In this document: positions 54,301 to 64,000 of the stretch, one piece after another | How the letters are laid out: each line of letters starts with the position of its first letter | Position numbering within the stretch: position 1 is the first letter of the stretch | NCBI GenBank assembly: GCA_944739405.2 | Contig: OX123193.2 | Coordinates: forward strand, 24,417,516-24,481,515 | Origin: Euclidia mi | Taxonomy: Eukaryota; Arthropoda; Insecta; Lepidoptera; Erebidae | Reading direction: 5' to 3' | Length of the DNA: 64,000 nucleotides | Notes under the pieces: model-generated | Database searches by the model: none | Told to the model about the DNA's origin: nothing | The model's input: only the letters and a program-made list of their open reading frames with translations | Program-made: the position numbers and the translations under genes

Positions 54301-57300
54301 TATTCAGGTACCTAACGTACACATTTCAGGATATTTGAACACACATGTATCATCTTAAAATGTACCCATATTTGCTATAATAAATTGATTCGATTTGACC
54401 TTGTACTTGTCGAATGTAACATTGGTAGGTATTATATTAGCTGCATCTTTACACAGATTAATGGCGATACCGGCAAGCAGTTCACAGTCAGGGCGATATT
54501 ACAAGAGACGGTGAATGTCGCCACCGGGCTGAGAAAGCTGGGAGTGCAGCGTGGAGATGTGATCGCGCTGAGCAGCGAGAACAGGGACGAGTTCATGCCT
54601 GTGGCGCTGGCCATCGTCTGCTGTGGCGCCACCATCACCACCTACAATGTGCTCTATACTAAAGGTACTCAATATAATAGCCTGTGACTTACGCGGACCT
54701 CCGGCTTCAAGCGCGTGTCTTGGATCGCAACGGGATCTAGGATGAAAATTATTAAGTAAGTTTACGATTCGCGCGATGGTAAGCTAAGAAGTAATTATAG
54801 TGTAGTATGAAAAACATCCAAGCTGTTATACCTACGCCAAGTGTAGGCAAAGGAGCAGGATACTGACAAAGTTCTCCTTCACCGAACGAAATTAACAGTA
54901 CCTACCTACATACTAGATACGGGTATTGTAAGGTAGTATTTCCCAGATTAACTAAACCCATACGTGCTGTAGTCAGCCGTTCTATATTAATCTAAAATTA
55001 TGACCTATGATTTAGTGGATGTTTCATTTGGCCAAAACTATAAATCTCTTTATTGAGTCAACATCACTCATAGGTTTACTCGATTGACATAACAAACGTC
55101 TGATATTGCTTGTTGTTTCCAGAGGAACTGACGCACGTCCTAAAAATATCACGACCAAAAATGATATTGGCATCCGAAGCGGGCTTGAAACACATCGACG
55201 TTATAAAGGCAGCTCCGAGTATCCAAAAGATAATACAGCTTAATGGAAAACCTGTCGAGAATAGTGTTATCAGTTACAAGAACATTGGTGTTCAGACAAA
55301 CCCTCTCGAGTTCGAGCCCACGGAGGTCCAAGGATGGACGGACGTTGTCTATATACTGTATTCTTCAGGGACCACAGGACTGCCGAAAGGAGTCATGATC
55401 ACGCATCTAAACGCTTTATATTCTGCAGCCAGCTTTGAGTAAATACTTAATTTATTTTAACTTATATATTTAATATGTACATATTTATCCTATAAAATAT
55501 TACCTAATTAATAGACAGATCTTTATCACCGATGCAAATTCAAGATCCACTTGTGAAGGGGTGAAATATTTATTCTAAAATCAATAAAGTATTGTGACGA
55601 ATGTTATGTTACAAATAATTTACTTATAGGTTGAAATAATTTGCAATTAGGAATTTAAACTTTTGTTGTCATTTAAACGTATTTTAAATTGTCTTTCGGG
55701 ATTGAATTTCCAATTATTTCCAGGGTCGAAGTGAATCCCATGAACACTGTACTGTTAACAATAGTGCCATGGTACCACGCATACGGGCTGATGTCAACTA
55801 TAAACTACATAATGATAAGCAAGAAGCTGGTGTACTTGGCTGGATTCAACCCTCTCAAGTATTTGGCCACCATCCAAGAGTACAAGGTATTGTATTTCTG
55901 TTTACTTCAACCATTAAATGTCAATTCCATAGAATGTTACGTATGGTTAGGTACGTACCTAGTTTCTAATATTGTCAGGCCGGGCGCACTTCGCATTTTA
56001 GGTACAAACTTACAAGTACCTCGGCCGACCACGTCGACGTGGTTGGATTTACTAGGCTGCCGCGCGCCGCTCACATTAGACGTCACGCAACGAGTGCGAC
56101 CGCTCCGTATTCTCACGCGCCGTGTTCATACACTGTTCAAATTATAAACTTAAACGCTTTTAACAACAAAAATGTAACATCACAAGTCTAATGCAAAGTA
56201 TTGCTTAATTAACTGTGTGTCGAAAGCGTCTTGAAAATTTGATTTTATTTATATTACGATAGCAACTTGAAAATTTGATATTTTGTTTGTTGAGATATCT
56301 CAACGATTATGGTGTCAAATTAAAGATTTAGTTCAAAAACCATTTTATCTGTTTGAATCATGTAAATCGGTCCACGCGTTTAGGAAATAACTAAGAATTT
56401 GTATAGTAAAAATGTAAACGACCAGAATTTTTGTGCTTTTGTTCTACTAGCTCCAATAGTGGGATAGGATACTTATAGGATAATTATTTATTATTAGGTA
56501 CGTGGTCAAGTAGGTAGATAGACGATGAATAAATATAGTAGCAGCGCCAAGTCGACAACCCTAGCGCGCCACTCCGCGCCAGACAGCGACAGCGTTATGT
56601 GTTAGAAAAGAACGGGAACTGTTAGGTTAATATTGCATTAGGCACTGAGTGCTTATGCGAGCTGAATTGAACTTTATTGCTTAGTACCAAGAGTCGTAAT
56701 TTCAATAAATTGGTTTGAAAAGTGAAGCTTCTGTACGTTAGTACTATTAATTATTCTGTGATATTGTCAAAGACACTATTTAACGTCGCTCTGTGGAAAA
56801 GCAAATATTCAGTCAAATTAATAAAGCTTGTAGCCAAATGGCATTCGATTAACTATTAGCTTATAGCATTTTTGCACTTAGCGATCGCTAAATACAAAAA
56901 TGTATGGAATTAACATCGGCTTTCGATATATCACGTTGTCAAAGAAGAAGGAATTTCTTGTGTTGCCATGGCAACTAAGCGTTAGCGAAAGTTGAAATCA
57001 GAGGGAATGCCACTTGGCTAGGCCAGGCCCTCTGGTTAGACTAGTAAGCCAATCCCGGGTTGCAACTGGGATAACGTTAAGCGGATGACTATTTTGCGAG
57101 GCACGATGGTGATTTTCTTATTCTGTAAGGGCGACCATTCAGTAAGTCGTTAAAAAAAATTAAACAACGCACCTGCTTTTGTTTATGCCGGTCTGGTAAT
57201 ACTTTAATCATGCAACGCAAAATGTTTTGGTAAGTTATTTTACCAAAGGAAAGTAACTAAAAAACAACGCAAAATGCGTATTTCTTGTCACTTCTTGCAT

Positions 57301-60300
57301 CTGCATTATTGAACCTCTATTATAAAATCTTTGTTCGTTTAGGTAACTTCTTTGGCAGCGGTCCCTCCCCTCGTGGTGTTCCTAGCTAAAGCGCCGATCG
57401 TGGAGAAGTATGACTTATCGTCCATCATTTCTGTGTGGTGTGGAGCGGCACCGCTCAGTCAGGAAACTATCAACCAGGCTATGAAACGGTACGTTTATTT
57501 TTATACTTACCCGCGCTTTATTTTAGTATTAGCTTATTCTCTGTGGTGTCGAATTCGGAATACAAGGTGTCATAACCACATTTAACTCCGTGGTTGTCAT
57601 AAGGCTACTAAGAAAATACATAAAGCCGAAATAGGGTCGAAGAGATGGAAAACTCAACATTAAACTCTTTAACAATCTGTCAGGCCAGCGTGACCAAAAC
57701 GCACTAGGTATGTATGTGATGCACATTAGGTCAAGCTTTTGTCCAGTTGGCTGCAAAAGCCTGTAAGATGTACAAGGGCCGCAAGGGCGTCGCCAAGGGG
57801 GGCAGAGGGTGGCAACTGCCCCCCCTCCCCCCTAGAGACTCCAAAAACCCTACAATTCATACTTTTTCAATACTTTTCTCATTTTCCATGTCAACTTGCC
57901 TCCCCTAGGCCATCAGCTGGCGACTTTGCCCTCCCGAAGGCAATCGGCTGGCAACGCCCCTGAAGATGTAGCATATTTTGTTACTACAAACATGATGCCG
58001 CAATTTGATCGTAGTGCTTAAAGGTGATCCAGGATCACCGATTGCGCGTTCGTGCTTAATAATACAAATATACTAACATGTGTTTATTTTCTTTCTAAAT
58101 AGTAAAAATAACTCAATAATTTTATTGCTACTATAGTCGTTGTTTAATTTCCATTTTGTCGTAAATATGCATTTGGAAAACTAGCAATATATTCATATTC
58201 ATTTATCAATATAAGCATGTGTGTCAAAAAATTAGTAAAATCTTGTTATTTTGCTTCGGTTGTCTAATATTGCGTTTGGCTTTGCCTATTTATAAAATAC
58301 TAGACTTCGCCAACTGCTGCACCCGCATGAGTGTCGGTTGTCGCGGTGAATATAATATAACATCGCATTGCTTGTTAGAAGGAATGCTAAATAAACAGAC
58401 ACATTTTACATTAATAATAATAGTATGGATGAATAATTAGCTAACACAGTAACACAGATAAATAACAATGATAAATTGAGAGAAGTAATATTACCCACTG
58501 AACATAAAACAAAATTTACCTATTTCATAACAATCTACATAATTATTTAGGTATAAAGTTAAGTTGTAACTTAACTATCTTAAAATACTATCCTAAGAAA
58601 TAATATATTATACAGAGTCGAGTAATATTACCCAGGTTTTTAATGCCACTTGTCAAACTGGCATTAAAAACCTAGTTAGTTTTTGCCAAATAAGCAGACA
58701 TAATATCATCGTCGGCATTATAATATCATGAATTTTAATCGGTTTGAAGGTCGTTTAATAATACGGACAGTAAAAAAAAATATAATGGTAGAGCCACGCT
58801 GGCCATCCTATGTACTTATACAGACTTCACACCCGTCAAGTAATACATATATTAAGTAAATCTCATAGAAGATCGATGTAACTTAGCTCAGTACGCTTAC
58901 TGTAGCACACTTACCGAATAAGTGTGAGCGCTTCAAACTCAAGCCTCTCTGCTATACTCTCCTGCTCTTTCGTAGAGCAAAGGTTCGAGCCGCCACATTA
59001 ATGTTGTAACTAGCGTGGCTTTACCACACGGAAATTCCATAAACTGAAGTAAATCGGGGAGTGGCCAAGATCTTTGAAATGAAAGGTAACCCACTTTCAC
59101 TTCACTCGGATTCGCCCCGGATGATCCCTTCAGAGATTCAACCTGAACAGATTTATATTCGGTATTGGCCAATGGATAGTGTGATCGTGAGGAAGATTTA
59201 GGCGTAGATTATTAGAAATGCGGGCAGAGCCGCGGGCGTCTAGTAAAGAATATGATACAAGCTGCCGCTAAATTTAACAAAACACAACGCCAACAGACAA
59301 TAAAGAATTAGAGATTTTAGGTACCTATCTAATTTCCTTCATCGATACGCAAACGCATACGTAGGAATTGTATTGGTACTTGTGATTTAATTGTACGTAC
59401 ATCTGACAAATTGTATCTATTGTTCTATTTTAAATGACAGGATGCCAAATTGTAGAGGGATATTCCAAGCATACGGTATGACTGAGACTTCACTGGCCGC
59501 TACAAAAGACATAGATGATGACAAACTGGTGCAAAAACCGGGTAGTGGCGGATACCCTCTGCCGGGCGTCAAGGCTAAGGCAAGTTTGGAAGCTTATATT
59601 ATTAATAGCTGTGGCTCGCGTAATTCTAGTCATCATCATCTCAACCTATAGAAGTCCACTGTAGGACATAGACATCCTCCAAGGTCTTCCACACGGACCG
59701 ACGTATATCTGTTAGGCACCTTTTCTGTTTCTGACTATCTGTATTTTGCATTTTTCTTTCTGTACCAAACTCTTGTTCCTCTGCTGAAAACTGAAAAGAA
59801 AAGATTTTCTTTTTCTTTTCAAATCAGTTTTCTTTCTTTCTATCTTCAAAATCAGTGAATTTTAGCACCCACCATAGCAAAGTAATATTAAAAATCTTTC
59901 CATATTCGGTGCCTTGTTGCCTACGAGCTACTTCATAAAAGAAATGCGCTGCTTTAAGCTATATCTAGATATTTTTAGGTTTAGCTAGCTTCAATATTTT
60001 GGAATCTGCGATGATAAGGCAATAATGCAATATACTTAAATAATTTAAACTTGGGAACGGTGTTTAGTCGATAGAGGCTTATACCAAAACGATATAAGAA
60101 GTAATTGATTAAAGCCGTACAGCCTACTTTTTAAAACCACACTACACTTCTAACTAAATGACAAATAACAAAATTTCAATTTCACCAACTATGTGCAGGT
60201 CGTGGATATCGAAACTGGTAAAAAGTTGGGTCCCAATGAAAAGGGCGAGGTGTGCCTAAAGGGTCCGATTATAATGAAGGGGTATGCTGGCAATGAGGCT

Positions 60301-60426
60301 GCATCCCGCGCCATGTTGGATGACGAGGGATACCTGAAGACCGGAGACATCGGCTACTACGATAAGGACGGATGCTTCTTCATAGTCGACAGACTTAAAG
60401 AACTTATCAAATACAAAGGCTCGCAG
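45324..60426 (+). CDS. Gene B: 4CL/luciferase-like acyl-CoA synthetase, exons 1-7 (3' end outside window)
   Basis: Exons: 45324-45446, 54457-54664, 55123-55438, 55724-55886, 57343-57488, 59441-59579, 60199-60426; 1,323 nt, 441 codons, no stop, phases as in gene A. Motifs: YSSGTTGLPKGV (AMP-binding), PWYHAYG, VWCGAAPLS, QAYGMTE, TGDIGYYDKDGCFFIVDRLK and ELIKYKGSQ (hinge). Differences from A: exon 3 is one codon shorter and exon 6 two codons longer (KDIDDDKLVQKP). The first intron is 9 kb because of TE insertions. Intron 6 begins GCAAGT instead of GTAAGT, a GC-AG intron. The exons for the C-terminal domain and catalytic Lys are not found up to 64000, so they lie further right or are lost. Same reaction as A expected; substrate unknown. 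Confidence 0.88.
45865..46015 (-). repeat. LINE 3'-end fragment in intron 1 of gene B
   Basis: ACGTCCACTGCTAGATATAG, CACACAGACCGATCTGAACC, CACCCGCATCCAACCGCTTC and CACCTTGCGGGACGCCTACC follow the order of the fragment at 27620-27750. It adjoins the RT remnant at 46084-46770 and may be its 3' UTR. Confidence 0.55.
46084..46770 (-). pseudogene. LINE reverse transcriptase C-terminal fragment in intron 1 of gene B
   Basis: Minus strand 46305-46084 reads MLMGLPRYCSASGMFVEAAV and ILNTITDRWDSPILGHWLRL, the conserved tail of a lepidopteran non-LTR RT. Upstream (46770-46310), in broken frames, are pieces like KVCENLVFKAGTKF and IYLG-type blocks of the RT thumb. No catalytic YADD region is intact. Confidence 0.6.
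46865..46990 (+). pseudogene. RTE-type LINE extreme C-terminus with TATG tail
   Basis: VEEASEVRKDRSKWRSVVSA then YPDGKKA and a stop, followed at once by ATATGTATGTATG. The coding end CTGCCTACCCCGACGGGAAA is nearly the same as the 3' block of the SINE family (CTGCCTACCCCTTCGGGGAT), linking LINE and SINE. Confidence 0.6.
47411..47670 (+). mobile_element. tRNA-derived SINE, complete copy
   Basis: A head with GATAGCCCAGTGGTGTACCT (A box) and CTCGGGTTCGATCCCCAGGT (B box) is followed by the body GTTAATTATCGCTCGCTTAA, GGTAGATGGCAATAGGCTCG and the tail CCTCTGCCTACCCCTTCGG. It is the best full-length member here; 835-975, 39105-39345, 53866-54092 and 61725-61990 are relatives. Confidence 0.85.
47910..48055 (-). 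mobile_element. Helitron-like non-autonomous repeat fragment
   Basis: ACTAGACGATGCCCGCGGTT with the CTAG end, then GGCTACTGCTCCGCTCGCGT and AGAATTTTTCAAATCGGACC, as at 11495-11695. Confidence 0.6.
48235..48370 (+). repeat. Retroposon 3' fragment
   Basis: AATGTTCTCGAAAGACATGT, CTGCCAACCCGCACTTGGCC, GTGGTGGACTATGGCCTTAC and GATGATGCGA: the same family as 25190-25365. Confidence 0.5.
48600..49110 (-). pseudogene. RTE-type reverse transcriptase fragment
   Basis: Minus strand: DWFDIPKGVRQGCA-like (motif B) near 49060, MVYADDQVILASSANELQQM (motif C, YADD), MNDSFKAKGMKVNARKTNVM and RFVYLGSIFTSDGRCEGVKG. RTE/BovB-like spacing. A frameshift lies between motifs B and C, and both ends are truncated. 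Confidence 0.7.
49545..50562 (+). pseudogene. C-terminal region of an RT-bearing retroelement, two frameshifts
   Basis: Frame 1 reads SLPVRFGGLGVRKISDVSLP and ARLLAVGEWESGLWLQALPS. Frame 2 (from about 49895) reads RLGATCVSSHRCHCGEAVHS and LGHHGLSCSRSAGRISRHGN, with a C-x-C...H-H...C zinc-like cluster. Frame 3 (from about 50170) reads LVWGATCVDTLAPSHLPSTA, YVFEPFGVETLGPWGPSARS, AIQRGNAASVLGTLP and a stop. I recall this domain behind RT domains in insect and marine-invertebrate retroelements, but cannot assign the class. The RT itself is absent. Confidence 0.6.
49551..49583. repeat. Hairpin at the 5' junction of a retroelement fragment
   Basis: CCAAACGTACAGGC and GCCTGTACGTTTTGG pair with one bulged base over a loop of about five nt (GTCCT). 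The right arm is coding (LPVRFGG); the left arm is an inverted duplicate of it. Confidence 0.85.
50563..51057. other. AT-rich DNA inside gene B intron 1
   Basis: Nothing recognised apart from a pyrimidine-rich stretch (TTTTTTTCTCTTTCTGTATA) behind the retroelement stop codon, presumably its 3' UTR. Confidence 0.35.
51058..51230 (-). mobile_element. Penelope-like terminal sequence, solo fragment
   Basis: AAACTTTCGCTATTTGTAAA, CATCATACAACATTATTTAA, CGGGTTTTAATAGCG, ATAAATACCTATTATTTCCG and GTCTTGCACCG follow in order and spacing the left end of the element at 3381-3498. Confidence 0.7.
51681..52175 (-). mobile_element. 5'-truncated RTE-type LINE with 11-bp target duplication
   Basis: CAGCATGGCAA at 51670-51680 and again at 52176-52186 brackets the insertion, which landed inside the Jockey-like RT. 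Minus-strand frame: WAMKDLMKGNLPLSLKRQIM, CILPILTYGCQTWSLTKEQR, RPMERSILGLKLTDRIRNTT, LKWSWAGHTCRMSDDKWAKL, RGRPRRRWRDELDSFKKDWF and GEAFALQWDVTGS. The frame is open over about 170 codons, so the insertion is young. Only the ORF C-terminus was copied. Confidence 0.85.
53866..54092 (+). mobile_element. SINE inserted in the Jockey-like RT tail
   Basis: GGTGCATAGGGTTCCCACCA, TTAGGGTCCCAAGCCAACCT, GCGGCAATAGGCTCGCCACC, CTCTGCCTACCTCTTCGGGG and a TATGTATG tail; the same subfamily as 39105-39345. Confidence 0.75.
56790..57090 (+). mobile_element. SINE fragments in intron 4 of gene B
   Basis: GTCGCTCTGTGGAAAAGCAA and, further on, CTGGTTAGACTAGTAAGCCA followed by ACTGGGATAACGTTAAGCGG, blocks of the family at 62270-62625 with a foreign stretch (56825-57020) between them. 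Confidence 0.5.
57775..57965 (+). mobile_element. MITE in intron 5 of gene B
   Basis: CAAGGGCGTCGCCAAGGGGG-type left end and ...GGCAATCGGCTGGCAACGCC right end, with an imperfect CARGGGCGTYGCCA inverted repeat. The reverse complement of the whole element recurs at 60475-60655 in intron 7. Confidence 0.65.
58200..59390. other. Intron 5 remainder
   Basis: No gene. A perfect hairpin AGGTTTTTAATGCCA ... TGGCATTAAAAACCT lies at 58635-58674. 58290-58440 begins like a Helitron-related repeat (ACTAGACTTCGCCAACTGCT, ACCCGCATGAGTGTCGGTTG), and another CTAG-like end (GCCGCGGGCGTCTAGTA) is at 59229-59245. Confidence 0.4.
59580..60198 (+). other. Intron 6 of gene B, GC-AG type
   Basis: The exon ends GGCTAAG and the intron starts GCAAGT; in gene A the same site is AGCTAAG/GTAAGT. 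The acceptor is a normal TGTGCAG. GC donors with an otherwise strong consensus are a known minor class. A LINE-end fragment lies at 59625-59705. Confidence 0.85.
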
Positions 60427-60474
60427 GTAAATATTTGAAATAATCATCGTAAAGCGATTACTTCGACTGACAAT

Positions 60475-60655
60475 CAAGGGCGTCGCCAGCCGATTGCCTC
60501 TCCCTAGGCAAGGACGCCAGCTGATGGCCTATGGAGGCAAGTTGATATGGAAAATTAGAAAAGTATTGGGAAAAGTATAAATTGTGGATTTTTTTTTTTA
60601 ATCTCTAGGGAGGGGCAGCTGCCCCCTCTGCCCCCCCCCCCCCTTGGCGACGCCC
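60475..60655 (-). mobile_element. MITE downstream of gene B exon 7
   Basis: CAAGGGCGTCGCCAGCCGAT ... GGCTGATGGCC-type block ... TTGGCGACGCCC, the reverse complement of the element at 57775-57965, with a C-run and a T-run expanded inside. Confidence 0.65.
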
Positions 60656-60659
60656 ATGC

Positions 60660-61590
60660 TGACAATCTATATTTTTCTCTTTCACTGCATTTATAGTCTG
60701 GCGTTTCAAGCGTAGTATACCAACAAGAGGACTTTATTAGTACATTTAATTAAAGTATGGCAAAATATCAAATTACAAACAACGTGCTCGTTAGGTTACA
60801 TTCTTCTAAGATAATAAATAAATGCAATTAAATCATCATGTCAAATACTACGCACCAATGTTATTATTATCTATTCTATCGGTATTTACTTTTCTCTGTG
60901 TATACTATAAACATGATCAAGCATCAGCGATATATAAAAAGATATCATGATGAGTTAACTGAAGCCCTTGCACAAAATAAACACATTGCTGATTAAACAT
61001 AAATGCGTACCTAATTACATTTGACGTGTAAACATATGAATGACTAAGCTTATGACAAAGAAAGGTATAAGGCAATTTTTGTAAGGTACACTATTATAAT
61101 ATGAGCCTTTTCGTTACTGAAATATAACTTGCGTCAATTGGGGGATTTTGGTTTTTAGTTATAATCTTACTATTAGCAGCACGTCGAACACGGTGGATAC
61201 AAAAAATACTGTAGCCGGCTAAAGCCATTTTTTTATCCACCCCTCAGATCAAGTAAAAATCTGAGATCCACCACTTGAATATGATTATTAGGTACGCAAT
61301 TTGAGTGCCGCTTTATTACAGTAAAACAACTATTTGGTTGTAGGTATCTAATCTTTTTATTTTACAACAATAGATGTGGCAGGTTAATAATAATAATACC
61401 CTAATAACTATTCAAAACTAAGTTCTGCTCACGTGCTGTCACATACAAAAACACAACGTGCACAATTATGTGGACCGACGTAAGTATTTACGCAAGAGTT
61501 AAGTACCTACTAGAAAATCGTTATAAAAATCGTTTTAGAAAACTAAACAAAAGACTATGTATGAATGGAAGTTGCTAATTCAAGTTTAGC
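60660..61590. other. AT-rich DNA, presumably gene B intron 7
   Basis: No exon of the family and no recognised repeat. Confidence 0.35.
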
Positions 61591-61724
61591 CGTGTGGCTG
61601 ACGGCATAGAATACAAGTGTCACCACCCCCTATCTTCCCGTGGGTGTCGTAAGAGGCGACTAAGAGATAACACGATGCAAATACCATCTTTGCATAGAGA
61701 CGGAAAACTCGACATCAAACCCTA

Positions 61725-61990
61725 TACGAATGCCTCGTTGGTCTCGCGGCATAAATGTGCGCGTGGGATCGAGAGGTCCCGGGTTCGATTCCTGGGTCGG
61801 GCAGTGTTATTGGGTTTTTCTGTAACGAAATTCTCAGTAGCAGCACGGAGTCTGGAAATGTGCCCGGTACGGCAATAGGCTCGCCCCTTATTACGTGGGA
61901 CTAAAGTATATCTGGCGAAAAGTGGGTGTAGGTATACACCTCTGCCTACCCCTTCGGGGATAAAAGGCGTGACGATATGTATGTATGTAT
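61725..61990 (+). mobile_element. tRNA-derived SINE with TATG tail
   Basis: TTGGTCTCGCGGCATAAATG (A box), GTCCCGGGTTCGATTCCTGG (B box), GTGCCCGGTACGGCAATAGG, CCTCTGCCTACCCCTTCGGG, AAAGGCGTGA and (TATG)n. A GTGGGTGTCGTAAGAGGCGA fragment of another repeat precedes it (61640-61720). Confidence 0.8.
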
Positions 61991-62269
61991 GTATGTAATT
62001 CAAGTAATGAAGCGCACTCTAGAATGTATTTTTTAAGTCTTGGACACTTATCTTGTATTAATAATACAGGGTGTTGATATGCATTTGAGATCGCCGCGAG
62101 CTCGCATTGCAGGTACCTAACACACACAAGCACACCTACCTACTGTGCAGTCTTATTCTGCACCAGTAAATAGTTTATTCTGATTCTAAGTAACATTATA
62201 TGAAAACAGGGTCTTATAATAATCGCACACGGTTTGAAATAATTTTAGGTGAATAAGTATACTGCCTAG

Positions 62270-62625
62270 CACTCCACTAGGCAGCGATAGCGTACTGGAG
62301 ATACCAACAGACTACCATGCAGAGGGTAACGGGTTCGAATGCACGGCGCGCACCAATGACTTTTCGGAGTTATGTGCGTATTGAATTTTTAATTATCGCT
62401 TGCCCCGTGCGTCGGAAAGCACGTTAAGACGTCGGTCCCGGTTGTCATGAAGATCTACTAAATAAACTGACACTAGTCTTAACCATGGAATATCGCTACC
62501 CCTTCTGGTTGCGGAGGTCAGACAGGCAGTCGCTCTGTGGAAAAGCTAATATTCAGCTAAATCCGGTTTGACTAGTAAGCGGGCCCCAGATTGAAACTGG
62601 GATAACGCTGGGACAGGAGGATGAT
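62270..62625 (+). mobile_element. SINE, second tRNA-derived family
   Basis: AGGCAGCGATAGCGTACTGG (A-box-like), GTAACGGGTTCGAATGCACG (B box), TAATTATCGCTTGCCCCGTG, GGCAGTCGCTCTGTGGAAAA, TTTGACTAGTAAGCGGGCCC and GGGATAACGCTGGGACAGGA, ending GATGAT. It is the most complete of the copies at 2818, 7900 and 56790. Confidence 0.7.
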
Positions 62626-64000
62626 AAAGTATACTGTCTATGTTGTATTATAAAAATATTTTGCAAATGCATATCAACACACTGTAATACATATAAGAAC
62701 AATAATATACTTACATAGTATGTCTGAATATTTCGCTTTACCAAGAGCGCCCAAGAGACGGTAAGCGTATTATTTATAAGTACCTACCTACTTAATTATC
62801 TTCGAAGGCGAATATTTTTTGTGAGTTAAATCACAACGATGGACAAGGTCAATGTTTAAGACGTCATAAAATAAATAATGGGTCATTCTTCAAGGCCTCG
62901 ATTTTGGTGGTCACACGGCAGTATGTCAATAGTTATTGAAGTTATGGCTTTAAACTATTTTTTATATGTTTCTTTATGTAATACTTACGGCAACCAAAAA
63001 AACAGTTTTACTGATATCGACCAACAATAAATAGCCGATATCTAAATCCAAAGACTGAAAACGGGGACAATATTGCTGTTCTCCGCATGTCACACTCATT
63101 GTGTAATTCAAACAATCGTGTATAATTTTATATTCCCTTTACGAATTGCTATGTATTATACCTTAAAATATTTGTCCCGGGTAGTAGTTTTCGAAATAAA
63201 TATGGACTTACATAAATGTTATAATATTTAAGAAATTTCATATAAAATGTATCGGTCACACGATTTTGGCACTCGTGTGAACGCGTGATTCAACCCTCAA
63301 TAATTCGACTATTGAATGACTTTCGGCATCTTATTTGTATTCACGCGCATCACCAGTCAGCAAGCGACGGCCGAGGGAACTACACATGATTCTCGATGGC
63401 ACATACGCGACAGCAGGGGTACGTAATTATTTCGTCAATATTTTTTTTACCTACGTAGGTAAGATTCGTGGCTACTAAGTTTTAATGATTCGTAGGATTC
63501 TCAACAGTTCTTATTTATTGTAATAATAGTCTGAATAGGTAAGATTGCCATAAGAGTTCTTGAATTACGATAATGTTTTACTGTAAATAGTTATTTAGGA
63601 ATTACAAAAATTTCATCAGATTTGTGGCATCAGATTCGTGTTCCCAGTACCATGAATCTGACTCATTGAACCACGAATCTGATTAGCAGCTTTTTAATAC
63701 CGTGTAATTTCATTTTAAACGTTATTTTACGGTTTAAAACTACTTAAAGCCATTTAATAAGCATTTTTGCGATATTTTTTTTTAACTTACCGCCGTAAAT
63801 GAAAACGATATTGGAGGAGGTGGATTGTATTATTTGATTTCTTGTTGTCTTGGTGACCTTTTAGTTAATACTTTGTTTAGATGGAACATATAGACGACGC
63901 AGGCTGTTTTTATATCTATAACTCATTATGCATTGTGTAACATGTATTATACTTATCAATAAAACTATCTTTATTACAGATCAATCTACATCTAGTCAAA
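62626..64000. other. Right end of window, nothing recognised
   Basis: AT-rich. No exon 8- or exon 9-like sequence of gene B is present on either strand. Around 63600-63690 the word CAGATTCGTG/CACGAATCTG is repeated in both orientations. Confidence 0.35.

Noticed and set aside
63330..63425. Possible first exon of another gene (GC-richer patch before GTACGT at 63419)
   Set aside because: No family resemblance, no partner exon in the window and no convincing start context.

Overview
The window is eukaryotic nuclear DNA, almost certainly from a moth or butterfly. It holds split genes with GT-AG introns in an AT-rich background packed with lepidopteran-type mobile DNA: tRNA-derived SINEs, short TC...CTAG Helitrons, Jockey-like and RTE-like LINEs, mariner/Tc1 elements, a Penelope-like element and MITEs. 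There is no prokaryotic gene organisation. Most long open frames are shadows or transposon remains.

The host genes are a cluster of acyl-CoA synthetases of the 4-coumarate-CoA-ligase / luciferase-like (ANL adenylating) family. Gene A (25968-36708, +) is complete: nine exons join in phase to 534 codons plus a stop, with every core adenylation motif. Gene B (45324 to beyond the right edge, +) is a tandem paralogue with the same exon phases; exons 1-7 are present and the C-terminal exons lie outside. Gene C is represented only by a 123-nt first exon on the minus strand (225-347), so a third paralogue runs off the left edge, divergent from A. They look like products of local duplication, and TE insertion accounts for most of the difference in intron length.

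The most unusual structure is in gene A. The last 117 nt of exon 8 plus 49 nt of the following intron are repeated as a 166-bp unit 21 more times (about 33064-36514), so one coding exon has seeded a satellite-like array inside intron 8. Each extra copy carries exon sequence and a 5' splice site but no usable in-frame 3' splice site. The last copy, next to exon 9, has lost its donor GT. Intron 4 of the same gene holds a second array: 26 copies of a 59-bp palindrome-bearing unit inside a long inverted-repeat element.

Layout: 0.2-0.35 kb gene C exon 1; 0.8-3.0 kb SINEs and LINE remains; 3.4-6.0 kb Penelope-like element with long inverted arms, split by a GC-rich retroposon; 6.1-9 kb retroposon copy, palindromes, hAT MITE and a hairpin cluster; 9.6-10.3 kb RTE endonuclease remnant; 12.5-15.2 kb Helitron and non-LTR RT; 15.8-18.5 kb repeats; 19.4-24.8 kb a Jockey-like RT broken by two MITEs, an intact Tc1 and a Helitron; 26-36.7 kb gene A; 37.7-38.6 kb RT remnant; 39.8-41.1 kb intact mariner; 41.1-44.1 kb Helitrons and a TIR element with repeated GGACGC motifs; 45.3-60.4 kb gene B, whose 9-kb first intron holds several retroelements; 60.5-62.6 kb MITE and SINEs; 62.6-64 kb nothing recognised.
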